NCBI RefSeq assembly: GCF_037622515.1
Contig: NZ_JBBJCN010000004.1
Location: forward strand, 419,997-483,996
DNA: 64,000 bases
Direction of reading: 5' to 3'
DNA from: Paradesertivirga superstes
GTDB taxonomy: Bacteria > Bacteroidota > Bacteroidia > Sphingobacteriales > Sphingobacteriaceae
The notes beneath the pieces were generated by a model. The model had not been told where the DNA came from, made no database searches, and saw only the letters and a list, made by a program, of their open reading frames with translations. Made by a program: the position numbers and the translations under genes. Shown piece after piece: positions 28,248-36,439 of this stretch. The stretch's first letter is position 1, and every line of letters begins with the position of its first letter.

Positions 28248-28895
28248 TTACTTGCCTAAACAATCATTTCCGGAACTATTCTTAAATGCCATTAATTTTC
28301 CAAAGTCTTTTAATACAGGCTCTAAAGATTTGCAGTCAACTTGCCGGCTCTCCACACTTTCGGGACGGGGATTGTCTGAGGAATGAGACCTTTTTACATA
28401 GCTTTTTTCCAGGCAAAGCAATGGCTTTTCGCGGACCATATACAGCCGTTTTTCTGTAATATTGTCTTTAGTGGCTCCAATGGCCGCCTTTCCCGATTCA
28501 AAGCTCCAACTCACGCCGGTGAGGTGCGCGAAAAACAGCTCATCATCGCTGATAAAGTATTGATCCATCGCTGAAAAATGACTGTATTCGCTGTAAGTAT
28601 GCCTGATTATAGTCAGCTTTCCATTTTCAGAAAAGTAAGTAACAGTGCCGGTTCTTTCACCACTGCAATCGTATTTAACAGAAGCAGAATCCAGCTTACC
28701 ACCATGCAATTTGCCGTTCAGCTCAGCGTAAAGCTTTCTGATTTCTTCGACAGTGGCGGGATTTTTAATTGCTGTAACACTATCAGATTTGGAAGGTACT
28801 GAACTGGTATCGAGGCCGGGCTTGTCATTGTTACCCCCAGGTTGCCCGCATGAAAAGAACATCAGGCATAATAAACAGGGAAGGTAATTTTTCAT
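28248..28895 (-). CDS. Lipoprotein of unknown function
   Basis: 215 residues from ATG 28895, preferred because it begins a lipoprotein signal, MKNYLPCLLCLMFFSCG (lipobox Cys 16); an upstream in-frame Met adds 40 residues of unlikely sequence. A low-complexity linker follows (PGGNNDKPGLDTSS), then a helix EEIRKLYAELNGKLHGGKL and a beta-rich domain (TGTVTYFSENGKLTIIRHTYSE, YFISDDELFFAHL). No family recognised. Likely membrane anchored facing the periplasm. Confidence 0.8.
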   Translation of the reverse strand: MKNYLPCLLCLMFFSCGQPGGNNDKPGLDTSSVPSKSDSVTAIKNPATVEEIRKLYAELNGKLHGGKLDSASVKYDCSGERTGTVTYFSENGKLTIIRHTYSEYSHFSAMDQYFISDDELFFAHLTGVSWSFESGKAAIGATKDNITEKRLYMVREKPLLCLEKSYVKRSHSSDNPRPESVESRQVDCKSLEPVLKDFGKLMAFKNSSGNDCLGK

Positions 28896-29119
28896 AGGTA
28901 AGAATTTGCAGAAGTCTGAACAATTTTCAGGCCGATAGTTTGCTGGCAAGTTTTCGCCACGATTTAAAGCTGAAATAAAAGTATACTGTTGTAGTATAGT
29001 GACATCACCAGCCATAGGTTAATATCCGCAATTGCATTACTTTTGAAGCACGGCCGGAATGGGATTTGTGAATCCACACGGACATAATTTAATGTTAATT
29101 AAAAAAAGAACAGGATTAA

Positions 29120-30061
29120 ATGAAACCATTGCTTGCCATGCGATTTTATGTAATGCTTTTGGGCACCGTGTTTTTTTCTGCCATGAACTTGTGTGCGCAA
29201 AAAAAACAGGCCATTCGTGTGTTAATTATTGACGGATTTAGTAACCATGACTGGAAACAAACCTCAGCCGTCACAAAAATGATATTAGAAAAAACCGGTA
29301 AGTTTAGGGTAGACATTTCCACAATCCCCTCCGTCAGCAGTGATCGCTTGGTATGGAAACCTGATTTTAAAAAATATGCGGTTGTTATTCAGAATACCAA
29401 TAATATTCATGACGCATCTTTACGTTGGCCTTTGCCGGCTGAGCAAGCATTAGAGAAATATGTGAAAGCTGGCGGTGGTTTATATATACTTCATTCGGGT
29501 AATAATGCATTTCCTCACTGGAAAGAATATGATAAGATGATCGGCATGGGCTGGAGGCCGCGTTCCACTGGCTATGCCCTGGAGATCGATGCTGCAAAAA
29601 ACATAGTTCGTATACCTCCGAATGAAGGAAAAAGCACTAGTCATGGCAAGAAATTCAATGCTGTTATCCAGTCGCTAAATACACATCCCATTAACAAAGG
29701 TTATCCGGAACAGTGGCAGACTGCCAGCACAGAAGTATATAATTATCCAAGAGGAACTGCAGAAAATATTACGGTTTTGTCTTACGCATTTGACAGTACT
29801 GCCACCCAAAGAAACTGGCCCGTAGAGTGGGTGGTTAGCTATGGCAAAGGACGTGTTTACAACTCAAGTATGGGACATCTCGGGCGGGGAGAAATTTATC
29901 CGCCGGCTTATCGTTGTGTTGGTTTTCAAACAACAATGATAAGAGCTGCTGAATGGCTGGCAACAGGTAAAGTAACTTATCCGGTACCGGCTGAATTTCC
30001 TTCAAGAGAATCAATAAGTCTTAGAAACGAGAATGAATTTATTAATTCAGGCAAAGAATAA
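29120..30061 (+). CDS. Secreted ThuA-domain protein
   Basis: 313 residues with signal peptide ending NLCAQ. The class-I glutamine-amidotransferase-like ThuA fold is seen from IRVLIIDGFSNHDW, ALEKYVKAGGGLYILHSGNNAFPHW, and the terminal GKGRVYNSSMGHLGRGE and FQTTMIRAAEWLATGKV. ThuA proteins of Bacteroidota are often linked to sugar catabolism, and the family name comes from trehalose utilisation in Rhizobium; no activity is proven. Monocistronic. Confidence 0.92.
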   Translation: MKPLLAMRFYVMLLGTVFFSAMNLCAQKKQAIRVLIIDGFSNHDWKQTSAVTKMILEKTGKFRVDISTIPSVSSDRLVWKPDFKKYAVVIQNTNNIHDASLRWPLPAEQALEKYVKAGGGLYILHSGNNAFPHWKEYDKMIGMGWRPRSTGYALEIDAAKNIVRIPPNEGKSTSHGKKFNAVIQSLNTHPINKGYPEQWQTASTEVYNYPRGTAENITVLSYAFDSTATQRNWPVEWVVSYGKGRVYNSSMGHLGRGEIYPPAYRCVGFQTTMIRAAEWLATGKVTYPVPAEFPSRESISLRNENEFINSGKE

Positions 30062-30211
30062 ATGCATAAGCTTAAGAACATACGTGGTGGCCTTATCATT
30101 TTCTGAATTCAGTCCGCTCTTGTGTGTCTCCCGACCAACTCGAATTTATCGTAAACGATCTCTTGAAAAGCGAACGGCATTCGATTACAAATAACAGTCA
30201 AATCATTAATT

Positions 30212-30219
30212 TAGCTTTG
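30212..30219 (+). promoter_or_regulatory. -7 promoter box for the small membrane protein gene
   Basis: TAGCTTTG matches TAnnTTTG exactly and lies 31 nt upstream of the ATG at 30251. No clear -33 TTTG. Confidence 0.45.
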
Positions 30220-30250
30220 TCTTCAAAACGATTGTAAACGCATCATCATC

Positions 30251-30436
30251 ATGAAAAACAAAACAGGAATCATCATCGGTTTTATTTCAGGTTTTGCCGG
30301 TTTCCTTTTGCTGTTTAAGTTCCTCATTCTCGATAAAACCCCACCGGAAGATGAAGTAGCTCCGGGACTTGTAATGCTTGCAGCAATATTTTTTTTCCGC
30401 AGAGTCTCCTTTTTCAGGGACTCTGCGGGGCTATAA
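30251..30436 (+). pseudogene. Small membrane protein whose C-terminus was replaced by a REP-A hairpin
   Basis: The first 46 codons encode a hydrophobic helix and a short acidic loop (MKNKTGIIIGFISGFAGFLL, then KTPPEDEVAPGLVMLAAIFF). From about 30397 the frame runs into the left hairpin of RAYT element A, giving the tail RRVSFFRDSAGL before the stop. The end of the original gene is not visible beyond the element. Probably an insertion casualty; a still-functional one- or two-helix peptide is possible. Confidence 0.5.
30397..30428. repeat. REP-A hairpin, left end of RAYT element A
   Basis: Arms CCGCAGAGTC (30397-30406) and GACTCTGCGG (30419-30428), T-rich loop. The partner hairpin at 31048 is in the opposite orientation, so the two frame the transposase gene. 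Confidence 0.85.
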
Positions 30437-31015
30437 TCTTTGTCAAATCAATATCCTGCAACTCCAGATAGGTTGTAACAGGTACTCTCCCTTTCTCACC
30501 CAATTTATAATATCGTGCAGAACTATGTTCGTAATCTTCCGGATTATCAACCAGCCTGTCTCCTCCCCTGCTGGCGTTTTCGTGGATATAGTTCAACTTT
30601 TGTTCAACCAGGCGCTCATCATTGCATTCTTTCCAGTCGAATGATGGTTCGAACACCTCATGTTTCTTATTTCGACTTCGATCGGTAGGATTCACCCAGC
30701 CACTGAGTGATTCAAGGACATCACTGAAACCACCTTGTTTCAATCGCTCGACTAAGTCGTATGCGATAAAGCGCTTGCCATTTCCTACGATAGAATTATA
30801 TTCTTGCCGGAATTTCTGTAGGCTATTAATGCATGTACGTGATCCGGCATTATCGTATAGCCGATGATATAATGGCCTTGATTTATCTGATAATTGAACC
30901 AGTTGTAAACCAGGTCATAGCTATTGGTTAGCTTGAACAGCTTCTGCCAACGTGCACAGGTGAATGTGATAAAATAGATTCCTTGAGATTCGTAAATTGT
31001 TCTTCTGACAGGCAT
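30414..31015 (-). pseudogene. REP-associated Y1 transposase (RAYT-A), frameshifted
   Basis: The N-terminal part (30785-31015) has GIYFITFTCARW, the HUH motif inside IMPDHVHALI, and the typical start MPVRRTIYESQ. The C-terminal part (30414 to about 30790) has GNGKRFIAYDLVERLKQ and LNYIHENASRGGDRLVDNPEDYEHSSARYY. They are joined by one base change near 30788-30800, after NSGKN; shifting frame restores NSIVGNGKRF. RAYTs are single-copy-type HUH nucleases that mobilise REP hairpins, and hairpins flank this one at 30397 and 31048. A sequencing error is possible; partial copies of the same element occur at 35.6 and 45.5 kb. Confidence 0.88.
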
Positions 31016-31047
31016 AGTGAATTAAAGGTACAAGAAAGTTTTGTCTA

Positions 31048-31079
31048 CCGCAGAGTCCCTGAAGGAGGAGACTCTGCGG
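31048..31079. repeat. REP-A hairpin, right end of RAYT element A
   Basis: Arms CCGCAGAGTC (31048-31057) and GACTCTGCGG (31070-31079); the loop is the near reverse complement of the left copy, so the pair is inverted. Confidence 0.85.
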
Positions 31080-31144
31080 GGAAGTAACGAGCAGAATGTA
31101 ATAAAAAGCGTTCAAGCCATGTGGTATAGCCTGAACACTAAAGA

Positions 31145-31555
31145 TCATTTAAAAAGATTTCCTAATCCGCCACCTAAAGATTTGGTTATACTTTCCGGAG
31201 TAATGCTATCATCATTAGGGTCGTTCGCTTTACGTGCAAATTTCTGAAGCAGGCCCGGAAGGGCTGCTGCAATTGCTCCTGTAGCTGCGGGAGGCAGCCC
31301 CAGTTTACTTGTTAAAACACCTACAATTCCTCCCTGTATGGCATTGGTTAGTGAGCTTCCGGATTGAAAGCCATCTTGCAATTTTGACAAAAGTCCGCCG
31401 ATACCCTCACTTGCCGCTTGCTGTTTTATACCGTTGTTAATCTGACTGGCAACTTCCTTGTGTACCTCTTCAGTTTTTTCACCGGGAAGGTTTTTTGAAA
31501 CTTCCGGGTTGTTTCCAAGTTGATCCTTTACAAGATCTAAAATCTGATCAAACAT
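31145..31555 (-). CDS. DUF937 protein
   Basis: 136 residues from ATG 31555 (a GTG 3 codons upstream is less likely). DUF937 features: MFDQILDLVKDQLGN, IKQQAASEGIGGLLSKLQ, GGIVGVLTSKLGLPPAATGAIAAALPGLLQKF. Gly- and Ala-rich helices, no signal peptide. Family function unknown. Confidence 0.85.
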   Translation of the reverse strand: MFDQILDLVKDQLGNNPEVSKNLPGEKTEEVHKEVASQINNGIKQQAASEGIGGLLSKLQDGFQSGSSLTNAIQGGIVGVLTSKLGLPPAATGAIAAALPGLLQKFARKANDPNDDSITPESITKSLGGGLGNLFK

Positions 31556-31689
31556 AATTCGCACATTTATAAGTAAATAGTATGTATAAATACAGTTGTA
31601 AACGTCTCCTGTTTCAACATAAATTTTATCCTAACTATAATAAACAAGCAGATAATAATTGCGTTTACTTTTAAACAATCTACATCAAA

Positions 31690-32070
31690 ATGAAAAAGTT
31701 AAAAAATAGTATTTCTATGCTTTGCATATTGGGTTTTGTACTGGCATCCTGCGGTAAGAACCATCAAAAACAGCTTGCTAAAACCTGGCAGGTGAGTAAT
31801 GTGGAGACCTCTACTGCCTTACCAGACTCTATAAAATCTCAAATGCTGGCCGGTTCTGAGATGGCTTTCACAACTGATGGTCATTATACATCTTCTGGTG
31901 GCATCGGAGCAGATAGAGGAACCTACACCTTAGATAAAGAGGGTAAAAATCTATCAACTATTTCTGAAGCCGGAAAAAGTAATTCGGTGTATACTGTCGA
32001 AAAATTATCCGACGACGAACTGATTCTAAAGAATGACGGTAATACCTTAACATGTATCGCAAAAAAATAA
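31690..32070 (+). CDS. Lipocalin-like small lipoprotein
   Basis: 126 residues with lipoprotein signal MKKLKNSISMLCILGFVLASC (Cys 21). The mature part reads like a Bacteroidota lipocalin-like domain: LAKTWQVSNVE, EMAFTTDGHYTSSG, GADRGTYTLDKEGKNL, then KLSDDELILKNDG. Ligand unknown. The next gene starts 5 bp after its stop, so the two form an operon. Confidence 0.8.
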   Translation: MKKLKNSISMLCILGFVLASCGKNHQKQLAKTWQVSNVETSTALPDSIKSQMLAGSEMAFTTDGHYTSSGGIGADRGTYTLDKEGKNLSTISEAGKSNSVYTVEKLSDDELILKNDGNTLTCIAKK

Positions 32071-32074
32071 GGCC

Positions 32075-32524
32075 ATGGGACTATTTGATGAAGTAAATAA
32101 AGCTGTCGTAAATCAGCAGCAGGTGAACAATTATACCGCTCTTCTGCAAAAAGCAGGTGTTACAGTGCAAAATTTAAAAGTAGCTAACGCGAACGGGCAA
32201 TTAACAGTTTCTGGCACCGTACCAGACATGCAAACAGCGGAAAAGGCAATTGCAACTTTGAAAACTCAGCCGGGAATTACTTCTGTGAAAAATCTTCTTG
32301 AAATGGAAGATTTAACAGCGAAGAATATTAAAATGAAGGTGGCGACTGCAGAGTCTAATCTCAATGTACGTTCAGGCCCCGGCACCGAATATGAAATTGT
32401 AGGTAAAGCTGCACATAACTCTACCGTACAGCTGATCAAGAGGATGTATAACGATTGGTATTATATTAAAACAGATACCGGTATAGAAGGATTCTGCTCT
32501 AAAAATTATCTAAAGGATCTTTGA
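32075..32524 (+). CDS. BON domain plus bacterial SH3 protein
   Basis: 149 residues without a signal peptide. A BON-type module occupies about 25-85 (VQNLKVANANGQLTVSGTVPD..AIATLKTQPGITSVKNLL), and an SH3_3 module about 95-148 (ESNLNVRSGPGTEYEIVGKAAHNSTVQLI..GIEGFCSKNYLKDL). The layout resembles the BON-LysM protein Kbp with SH3 in place of LysM. It is co-transcribed with the lipocalin-like gene. Role unknown; BON modules bind membranes or potassium in known cases. Confidence 0.88.
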   Translation: MGLFDEVNKAVVNQQQVNNYTALLQKAGVTVQNLKVANANGQLTVSGTVPDMQTAEKAIATLKTQPGITSVKNLLEMEDLTAKNIKMKVATAESNLNVRSGPGTEYEIVGKAAHNSTVQLIKRMYNDWYYIKTDTGIEGFCSKNYLKDL

Positions 32525-32562
32525 ATATAATTTATCCGTTCAGGTTCGTGCGTAGCACGAAC

Positions 32563-32625
32563 ATTGAATCGCCCTCTGCAACGTGGATGGAGCGGGAACA
32601 GCGATTGCATCGCACTTTAGACAAT
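32563..32625. repeat. Decayed REP-C left end
   Basis: AATCGCCCTCTGCAACGTGG followed by GCGATTGCATCGCACTTTAG matches the left end of RAYT-C elements at 40.36 and 44.20 kb with several substitutions. The rest of 32626-32820 shows only small hairpins (for example CAGGT-gataa-ACCTG). Confidence 0.55.
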
Positions 32626-32821
32626 CTCAACAAATCTATCCATTCAACAGTGGTACAGGTGATAAACCTGCCCGGACAATCATCTTATTGATAGGATGAT
32701 GTATAACAGGTTCTTTGTGACCTGAGAAATCATGAACACTTACACAAAAACCAGGCTGGTTGATATTGTTCTATCGATCCCGGACATTGGTAAGGCTGAT
32801 AGTCTAGGGGTGTTGGATTGA

Positions 32822-32985
32822 TAGGTGACAGTGCTTGTTTGATGAGTGACGGTGCTTGTCTGATGATCGCAGGTGCCTGCCTGAGGAGTGACGGTGCTTG
32901 TCTGATAATCGCAGGTGCTTGTTTGATGATCGCAGGTGCTTACATTATAATTGCGGGTGCTTGTTTGACGATCGCGGGTGCTTAC
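32822..32985. repeat. 21-bp tandem repeat (minisatellite), about 8 units
   Basis: Unit close to GATGATCGCAGGTGCTTGTT plus one base, repeated about eight times with substitutions but constant length. Both strands stay open across it (plus: DGACLMIA-like; minus: QTSTCDH-like peptides), but no start signal or flanking domain supports a gene. Confidence 0.8.
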
Positions 32986-32987
32986 CC

Positions 32988-33540
32988 CTACGCCTTGTTC
33001 GTGTCCCACAAACCAATTACGTCAACTTCAGAAAGTTCGTTCCGGTAAGTTCTGTTTAAAGCGTCATAAAGCTAAAGCCCTTTGTGCGGGACAGCCTTTC
33101 TCTCCCTCCGGGAGAGATGCCGAAGGCAGAGAGGGTAGTCTGCGAGCAATTTGATTAATCAATAATTATAATCTGGTCAACTATATAAGTGCTGCTATTT
33201 GAGTCTGCTCCAGCACAAACCTTGTGGGTGCGTCGTGTTCATTATACTCCCATTTTACTAATCCTACGCCTTGGTTCGTGTTCCACGAACCAATTACGTT
33301 AACTTAAGAAAGTTTGTTCCGGTAAGTTCTGATTAAAGCGTCATAAAGCTAAAGCCCTTTGTGCGGGACAGCCTTTCTCTCCCTCCGGGAGAGATGCCGA
33401 AGGCAGAGAGGGTAGTCTGCGAGCAATTTGATTAATCAATAATTATAATTTCGTCAACTATATAAGTGCTGCTATTTGAGTCTGCTCCAGCACAATCCTT
33501 GTGGGTGCGTCGTGTTCATTATACTCCCATTTTACTAATC
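32988..33540. repeat. 276-bp tandem duplication including the end of the phosphoesterase gene
   Basis: Copy 1 is 32988-33263, copy 2 is 33264-33540, nearly identical. Each starts with a hairpin (TTGGTTCGTG / CACGAACCAA in copy 2), continues through a second hairpin near CTCCCTCCGGGAG and a shared AT-rich stretch, and ends in the last 28 or so codons of the metallophosphoesterase gene. Only copy 2 is joined to the gene, so copy 1 carries an orphan gene tail. Confidence 0.85.
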
Positions 33541-34540
33541 TGATATAACCGCCTTCTATTTCAATTCCTGTAATATCTCCATCATTATAACAACAGCAGC
33601 CGGTATTAAAATAGTTAGGATAGTATGCAGAATAGTCTGTTGTGCTTTCTTCCTTAATTTTCCTAAATTTAATCTGAGCCTCCAAGTCTTCAATTTCAGC
33701 CTTGTTATTTTGCTGTTTTGCAACAAACAGTCTTCTAAATAATCTTTCCAGAAAAGTAAGTGATAAAAATATAGGCTGATGTGTATGCCCGGTAATTAAT
33801 AGAACATTTCTCTGAGGTGCAACCCAATCATACATAAACTGGTTATGCGTACTCTTTAAAAGGACATTATCAGCCGGGGTATTCAAATTTAGTTCCAGAT
33901 ACATTTGCAAGGGTGCCCAAATGTTAGATACAAACCACTTACTGAACCAGTTGCCATCACTTTGTTTATCACCCTGGTGCCCATGAGTGAGAAAAATATT
34001 TAAAGGTTGTCCATTAGCCGTAGTTTGGAGGATAGCAGCTTCATAAATTTTTACGGTCCTGCCATATATACCTTCAAGCATCACTTGTGCCAGCGGATCG
34101 TTATCCCAATACAGATCATGATTGCCGAAAATTTTAATGAATGCGTTACGGTTAAGAAAATGCTTCTCAGATTCAAAAGATTTGGTATTGTGTTTTTTGA
34201 CGGCTAATATGTTATTTTCCCAGAGCTCTTCACTATCGCCAAGACTGATGAGATAAAATTCCTGTTCCTCATAATAAGCAAGGGCAGCGATATAATTTCT
34301 CTCAGCAAATGAAAAATCGTCAGAACCGTCCTTTGCACCCTTATGGTGATCCGAAAAAATAATAAATCTGCCGGATTCTGGTAATGGAATTATTAAGCCT
34401 TTCTTTCCGGGATTGGTGAGGATGTTTTTATATAAAGCTGTCAAAGCGGTATGAACCAGTTCTTTGTCGGGCCTTGAGGCGTAGCGGTCAGCAAGTTTAC
34501 TGACGGGTTTACGAAGTATTCGTTTTAAAAAATTCCGCAT
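33458..34540 (-). CDS. Calcineurin-like metallophosphoesterase
   Basis: 360 residues. The five metallophosphoesterase motifs are present: FSDHHKGA, LGDSEELWE, FGNHDLYW, LTHGHQGD and GHTHQP. The metal-binding Asp/His set is complete, so it should hydrolyse a phosphate ester or anhydride; substrate unknown. N-terminal FLKRILRKPVSKLADRY is basic and no signal peptide is present. The last 28 codons are duplicated downstream by the 276-bp tandem repeat. Confidence 0.93.
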   Translation of the reverse strand: MRNFLKRILRKPVSKLADRYASRPDKELVHTALTALYKNILTNPGKKGLIIPLPESGRFIIFSDHHKGAKDGSDDFSFAERNYIAALAYYEEQEFYLISLGDSEELWENNILAVKKHNTKSFESEKHFLNRNAFIKIFGNHDLYWDNDPLAQVMLEGIYGRTVKIYEAAILQTTANGQPLNIFLTHGHQGDKQSDGNWFSKWFVSNIWAPLQMYLELNLNTPADNVLLKSTHNQFMYDWVAPQRNVLLITGHTHQPIFLSLTFLERLFRRLFVAKQQNNKAEIEDLEAQIKFRKIKEESTTDYSAYYPNYFNTGCCCYNDGDITGIEIEGGYIRLVKWEYNEHDAPTRIVLEQTQIAALI

Positions 34541-34722
34541 AGGTGACCGTTTGTTACGCTGCTATCAGGAAGTGCACACCTGACACGCGTGCAACAGCAA
34601 AGCAAAGTTAATTAAATGAACATCCTGATGACCGGATATTTGAATCTGGACGACAAGATGATGAAGGTTGCGGATGAAAAATTACTAATTTTATTTTATC
34701 AAAGCTTTTTTTCCCAGTCTAC

Positions 34723-34843
34723 GCCTTGGTTCGTGTACCGCGAACCAATTACAATTCCTCCCGTAAATCTTTTAAGAGAGGTAACGGGTTATTTCCACGT
34801 CATGTAAGCCGCTATTTATTGGTCCTGAGGACACGAACTAGGC
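34723..34843. mobile_element. MITE-like element, copy 1
   Basis: About 121 bp starting GCCTTGGTTCGTG and ending with its approximate inverse, GACACGAACTAGGC. Each end is itself a hairpin (TTCGTGTACCGCGAA at left). The interior CAATTCCTCCCGTAAATC is shared with copy 2 at 35782. No coding capacity. Confidence 0.7.
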
Positions 34844-34875
34844 CGTGAAAATATCAATACGGCCGCATTAAGCGC

Positions 34876-35478
34876 TTATTTAAACATAATCTCCTGAGTG
34901 GTGGTGCTATAAGACTCGCCGTTTGCTTGTTTATAGTGGATGGTAAATTGATGTGTTGATGCCCCATCTGGTCTCGATTTTAACCTCAGCTTAATACTGC
35001 GGGTAGAAAACTTTGGCTTTGTTACCACAAAGGCATCGATATCACTAAACGTCTCTCCCCATCCGATTTCAAAATACTGATTTAACAACTCTGATGGATT
35101 ACCCGCATTTCGGAAAGGTGAGTTACTGAAAATCTTAATATCTGAAACCTGTTCAACCGATCCCAACTGGCCAGGAAATTCTTCAGATCAACTGCAGGCG
35201 TAAGCAGAGTTGACAAACGAAAAGCTAATGGTCTTGTTCCGAGTTCCGTAAAAAGACACGGAAGGCTTTAGGTAAATGTAAATCTTATCAAATTCTACCG
35301 TTGCTGAAGCTTCTAATAAGTACTCGCCAGGCTGCTGATTACCGAGACGGGTTTCCAGGTGTGTCACTTCAGTGTTCATCCCTGTAATATCGAAATAGTC
35401 AGGGTAATCTTCACAATCGCATGAGCAGCCACCACCAGTCATAAAGACGAGGATAAGTAATGCTAATTTCGGTTTCAT
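34876..35478 (-). pseudogene. Lipoprotein gene interrupted by an in-frame TGA
   Basis: Two frames, 35188-35478 and 34876-35166, are in the same phase and separated only by a TGA (35188-35190) and seven sense codons. Joined, they encode about 200 residues: lipoprotein signal MKPKLALLILVFMTGGGC, the CSCDCEDYPDYFDITGM motif, NSAYACS-stop-SEEFPGQLGS, then VSDIKIFSNSPF and a beta-rich end. It resembles a Bacteroidota lipoprotein family (possibly DUF5034). The downstream half has no good start of its own, so a nonsense mutation is the simplest reading. Confidence 0.75.
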
Positions 35479-35567
35479 GGTATAATTATTTGATGATAAG
35501 GCTTATACAAACATTATGTTGTACTTTGGTGATGATGGTATGACACCGAATATACAACTTTTTTTTT

Positions 35568-35781
35568 CCGGGGAGTCTCCTTTTTCAGGGGCTCTGCGGG
35601 GCTACAATCTTTGTCAAATCAATATGTTGCAACTCCAGATAGGTTCTAACAGGTACTCTCCCTTTCTCAACCATTTATAATATCGTGCAGAACTATGTTC
35701 GTAATCTTCCGGATTATCAACCAGCCTGACTTCTCCCCTGCTGGCGTTTTCGTGGATATAGTTCAACTTTTGTTCAACTAC
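35568..35781. repeat. Truncated copy of RAYT element A (left end)
   Basis: Begins with a degenerate REP-A hairpin (35568-35599, GGAGTC..GGCTCTGCGG) and continues about 180 bp nearly identical to 30429-30610, encoding on the minus strand LNYIHENASRGEVRLVDNPEDYEHSSARYYK. It stops exactly where the MITE-like copy 2 begins. Confidence 0.85.
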
Positions 35782-35904
35782 GCCTTGGTTTATGTCCAAC
35801 GAACCAATTACAATTCCTCCCGTAAATCTTTTAAGAGAGTAACGGGTTATTTCCACCGTCATGTAAGCCGCTATCTATTGGTTCGTGAGAACGCGAACCA
35901 AGGC
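35782..35904. mobile_element. MITE-like element, copy 2
   Basis: About 123 bp, same interior as copy 1, left end GCCTTGGTTTATG, right end hairpin TTGGTTCGTG..CGCGAACCAAGGC. It abuts and probably truncated the RAYT-A fragment. Confidence 0.7.
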
Positions 35905-36009
35905 CTTAGTCCCGTCATCGGCTTGTTGGTAACATTTCCACAAGAGCAGAGTGATCTTTCTTTTTAAACTTCCCTGATATGATCCTGAAAAATTTGTTTA
36001 ATTTTAGAT

Positions 36010-36345
36010 ATGAACCCTAAACACTACCTGATTACGCTTCCTTTAATTCTTCTCCTCCTCGCTATTGCGTTCTTTCCTGTATTTAGCAGCTTTGCGTTCG
36101 GCGGTAAATACAATGGCACCAGCTCTTTACTTATCCTAATTTTATTGGTGCCAGGTATAATAAAAGAATATCGGCCAATCATAATAATGACAGGGATATT
36201 TTTAACATACATAGCTATTGTTTCCATTTTAGCGATGTTACAAATACAGCAAGTTGGGTTTTCACTGATGGCCGCTTTCAGTCTCACAGGACTATTTTTA
36301 ATTATTTTCAAACAAGAAATACTGAAAACATTTACCGCAAATTGA
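36010..36345 (+). CDS. Small multi-pass membrane protein, unknown
   Basis: 111 residues with about four hydrophobic helices (residues 8-30, 40-54, 58-80, 84-102) and short polar loops (GGKYNG, KEYRP). No family recognised; inner membrane location predicted. Lies between repeat elements and converges with the apiosidase-like gene across a perfect palindrome. Confidence 0.7.
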   Translation: MNPKHYLITLPLILLLLAIAFFPVFSSFAFGGKYNGTSSLLILILLVPGIIKEYRPIIIMTGIFLTYIAIVSILAMLQIQQVGFSLMAAFSLTGLFLIIFKQEILKTFTAN

Positions 36346-36400
36346 TGGGTAAATAAACAACCATAGCTAACCTTTTTTAGAATATCTAAAGGAGGAGACT

Positions 36401-36426
36401 CTGGGAAGGCAGATCTGCCTTCCCAG
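36401..36426. terminator. Perfect 26-bp palindrome between convergent genes
   Basis: Arm CTGGGAAGGCAGA (36401-36413) is followed directly by its exact reverse complement. Position 14 bp before the stop of the minus gene and about 55 bp after the plus gene suggests a bidirectional terminator; preceded by GGAGGAGACT, a scrap of REP-A. Confidence 0.65.
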
Positions 36427-36439
36427 CGGAATAAACCGA

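Noticed and set aside
32822..32985. Possible CRISPR array
   Set aside because: Units are contiguous 21-mers without spacers, and no cas genes are present.
32740..33009. 89-codon minus-strand frame with QTST repeats
   Set aside because: It is the translation of the 21-bp minisatellite; no start signal or conserved flank.
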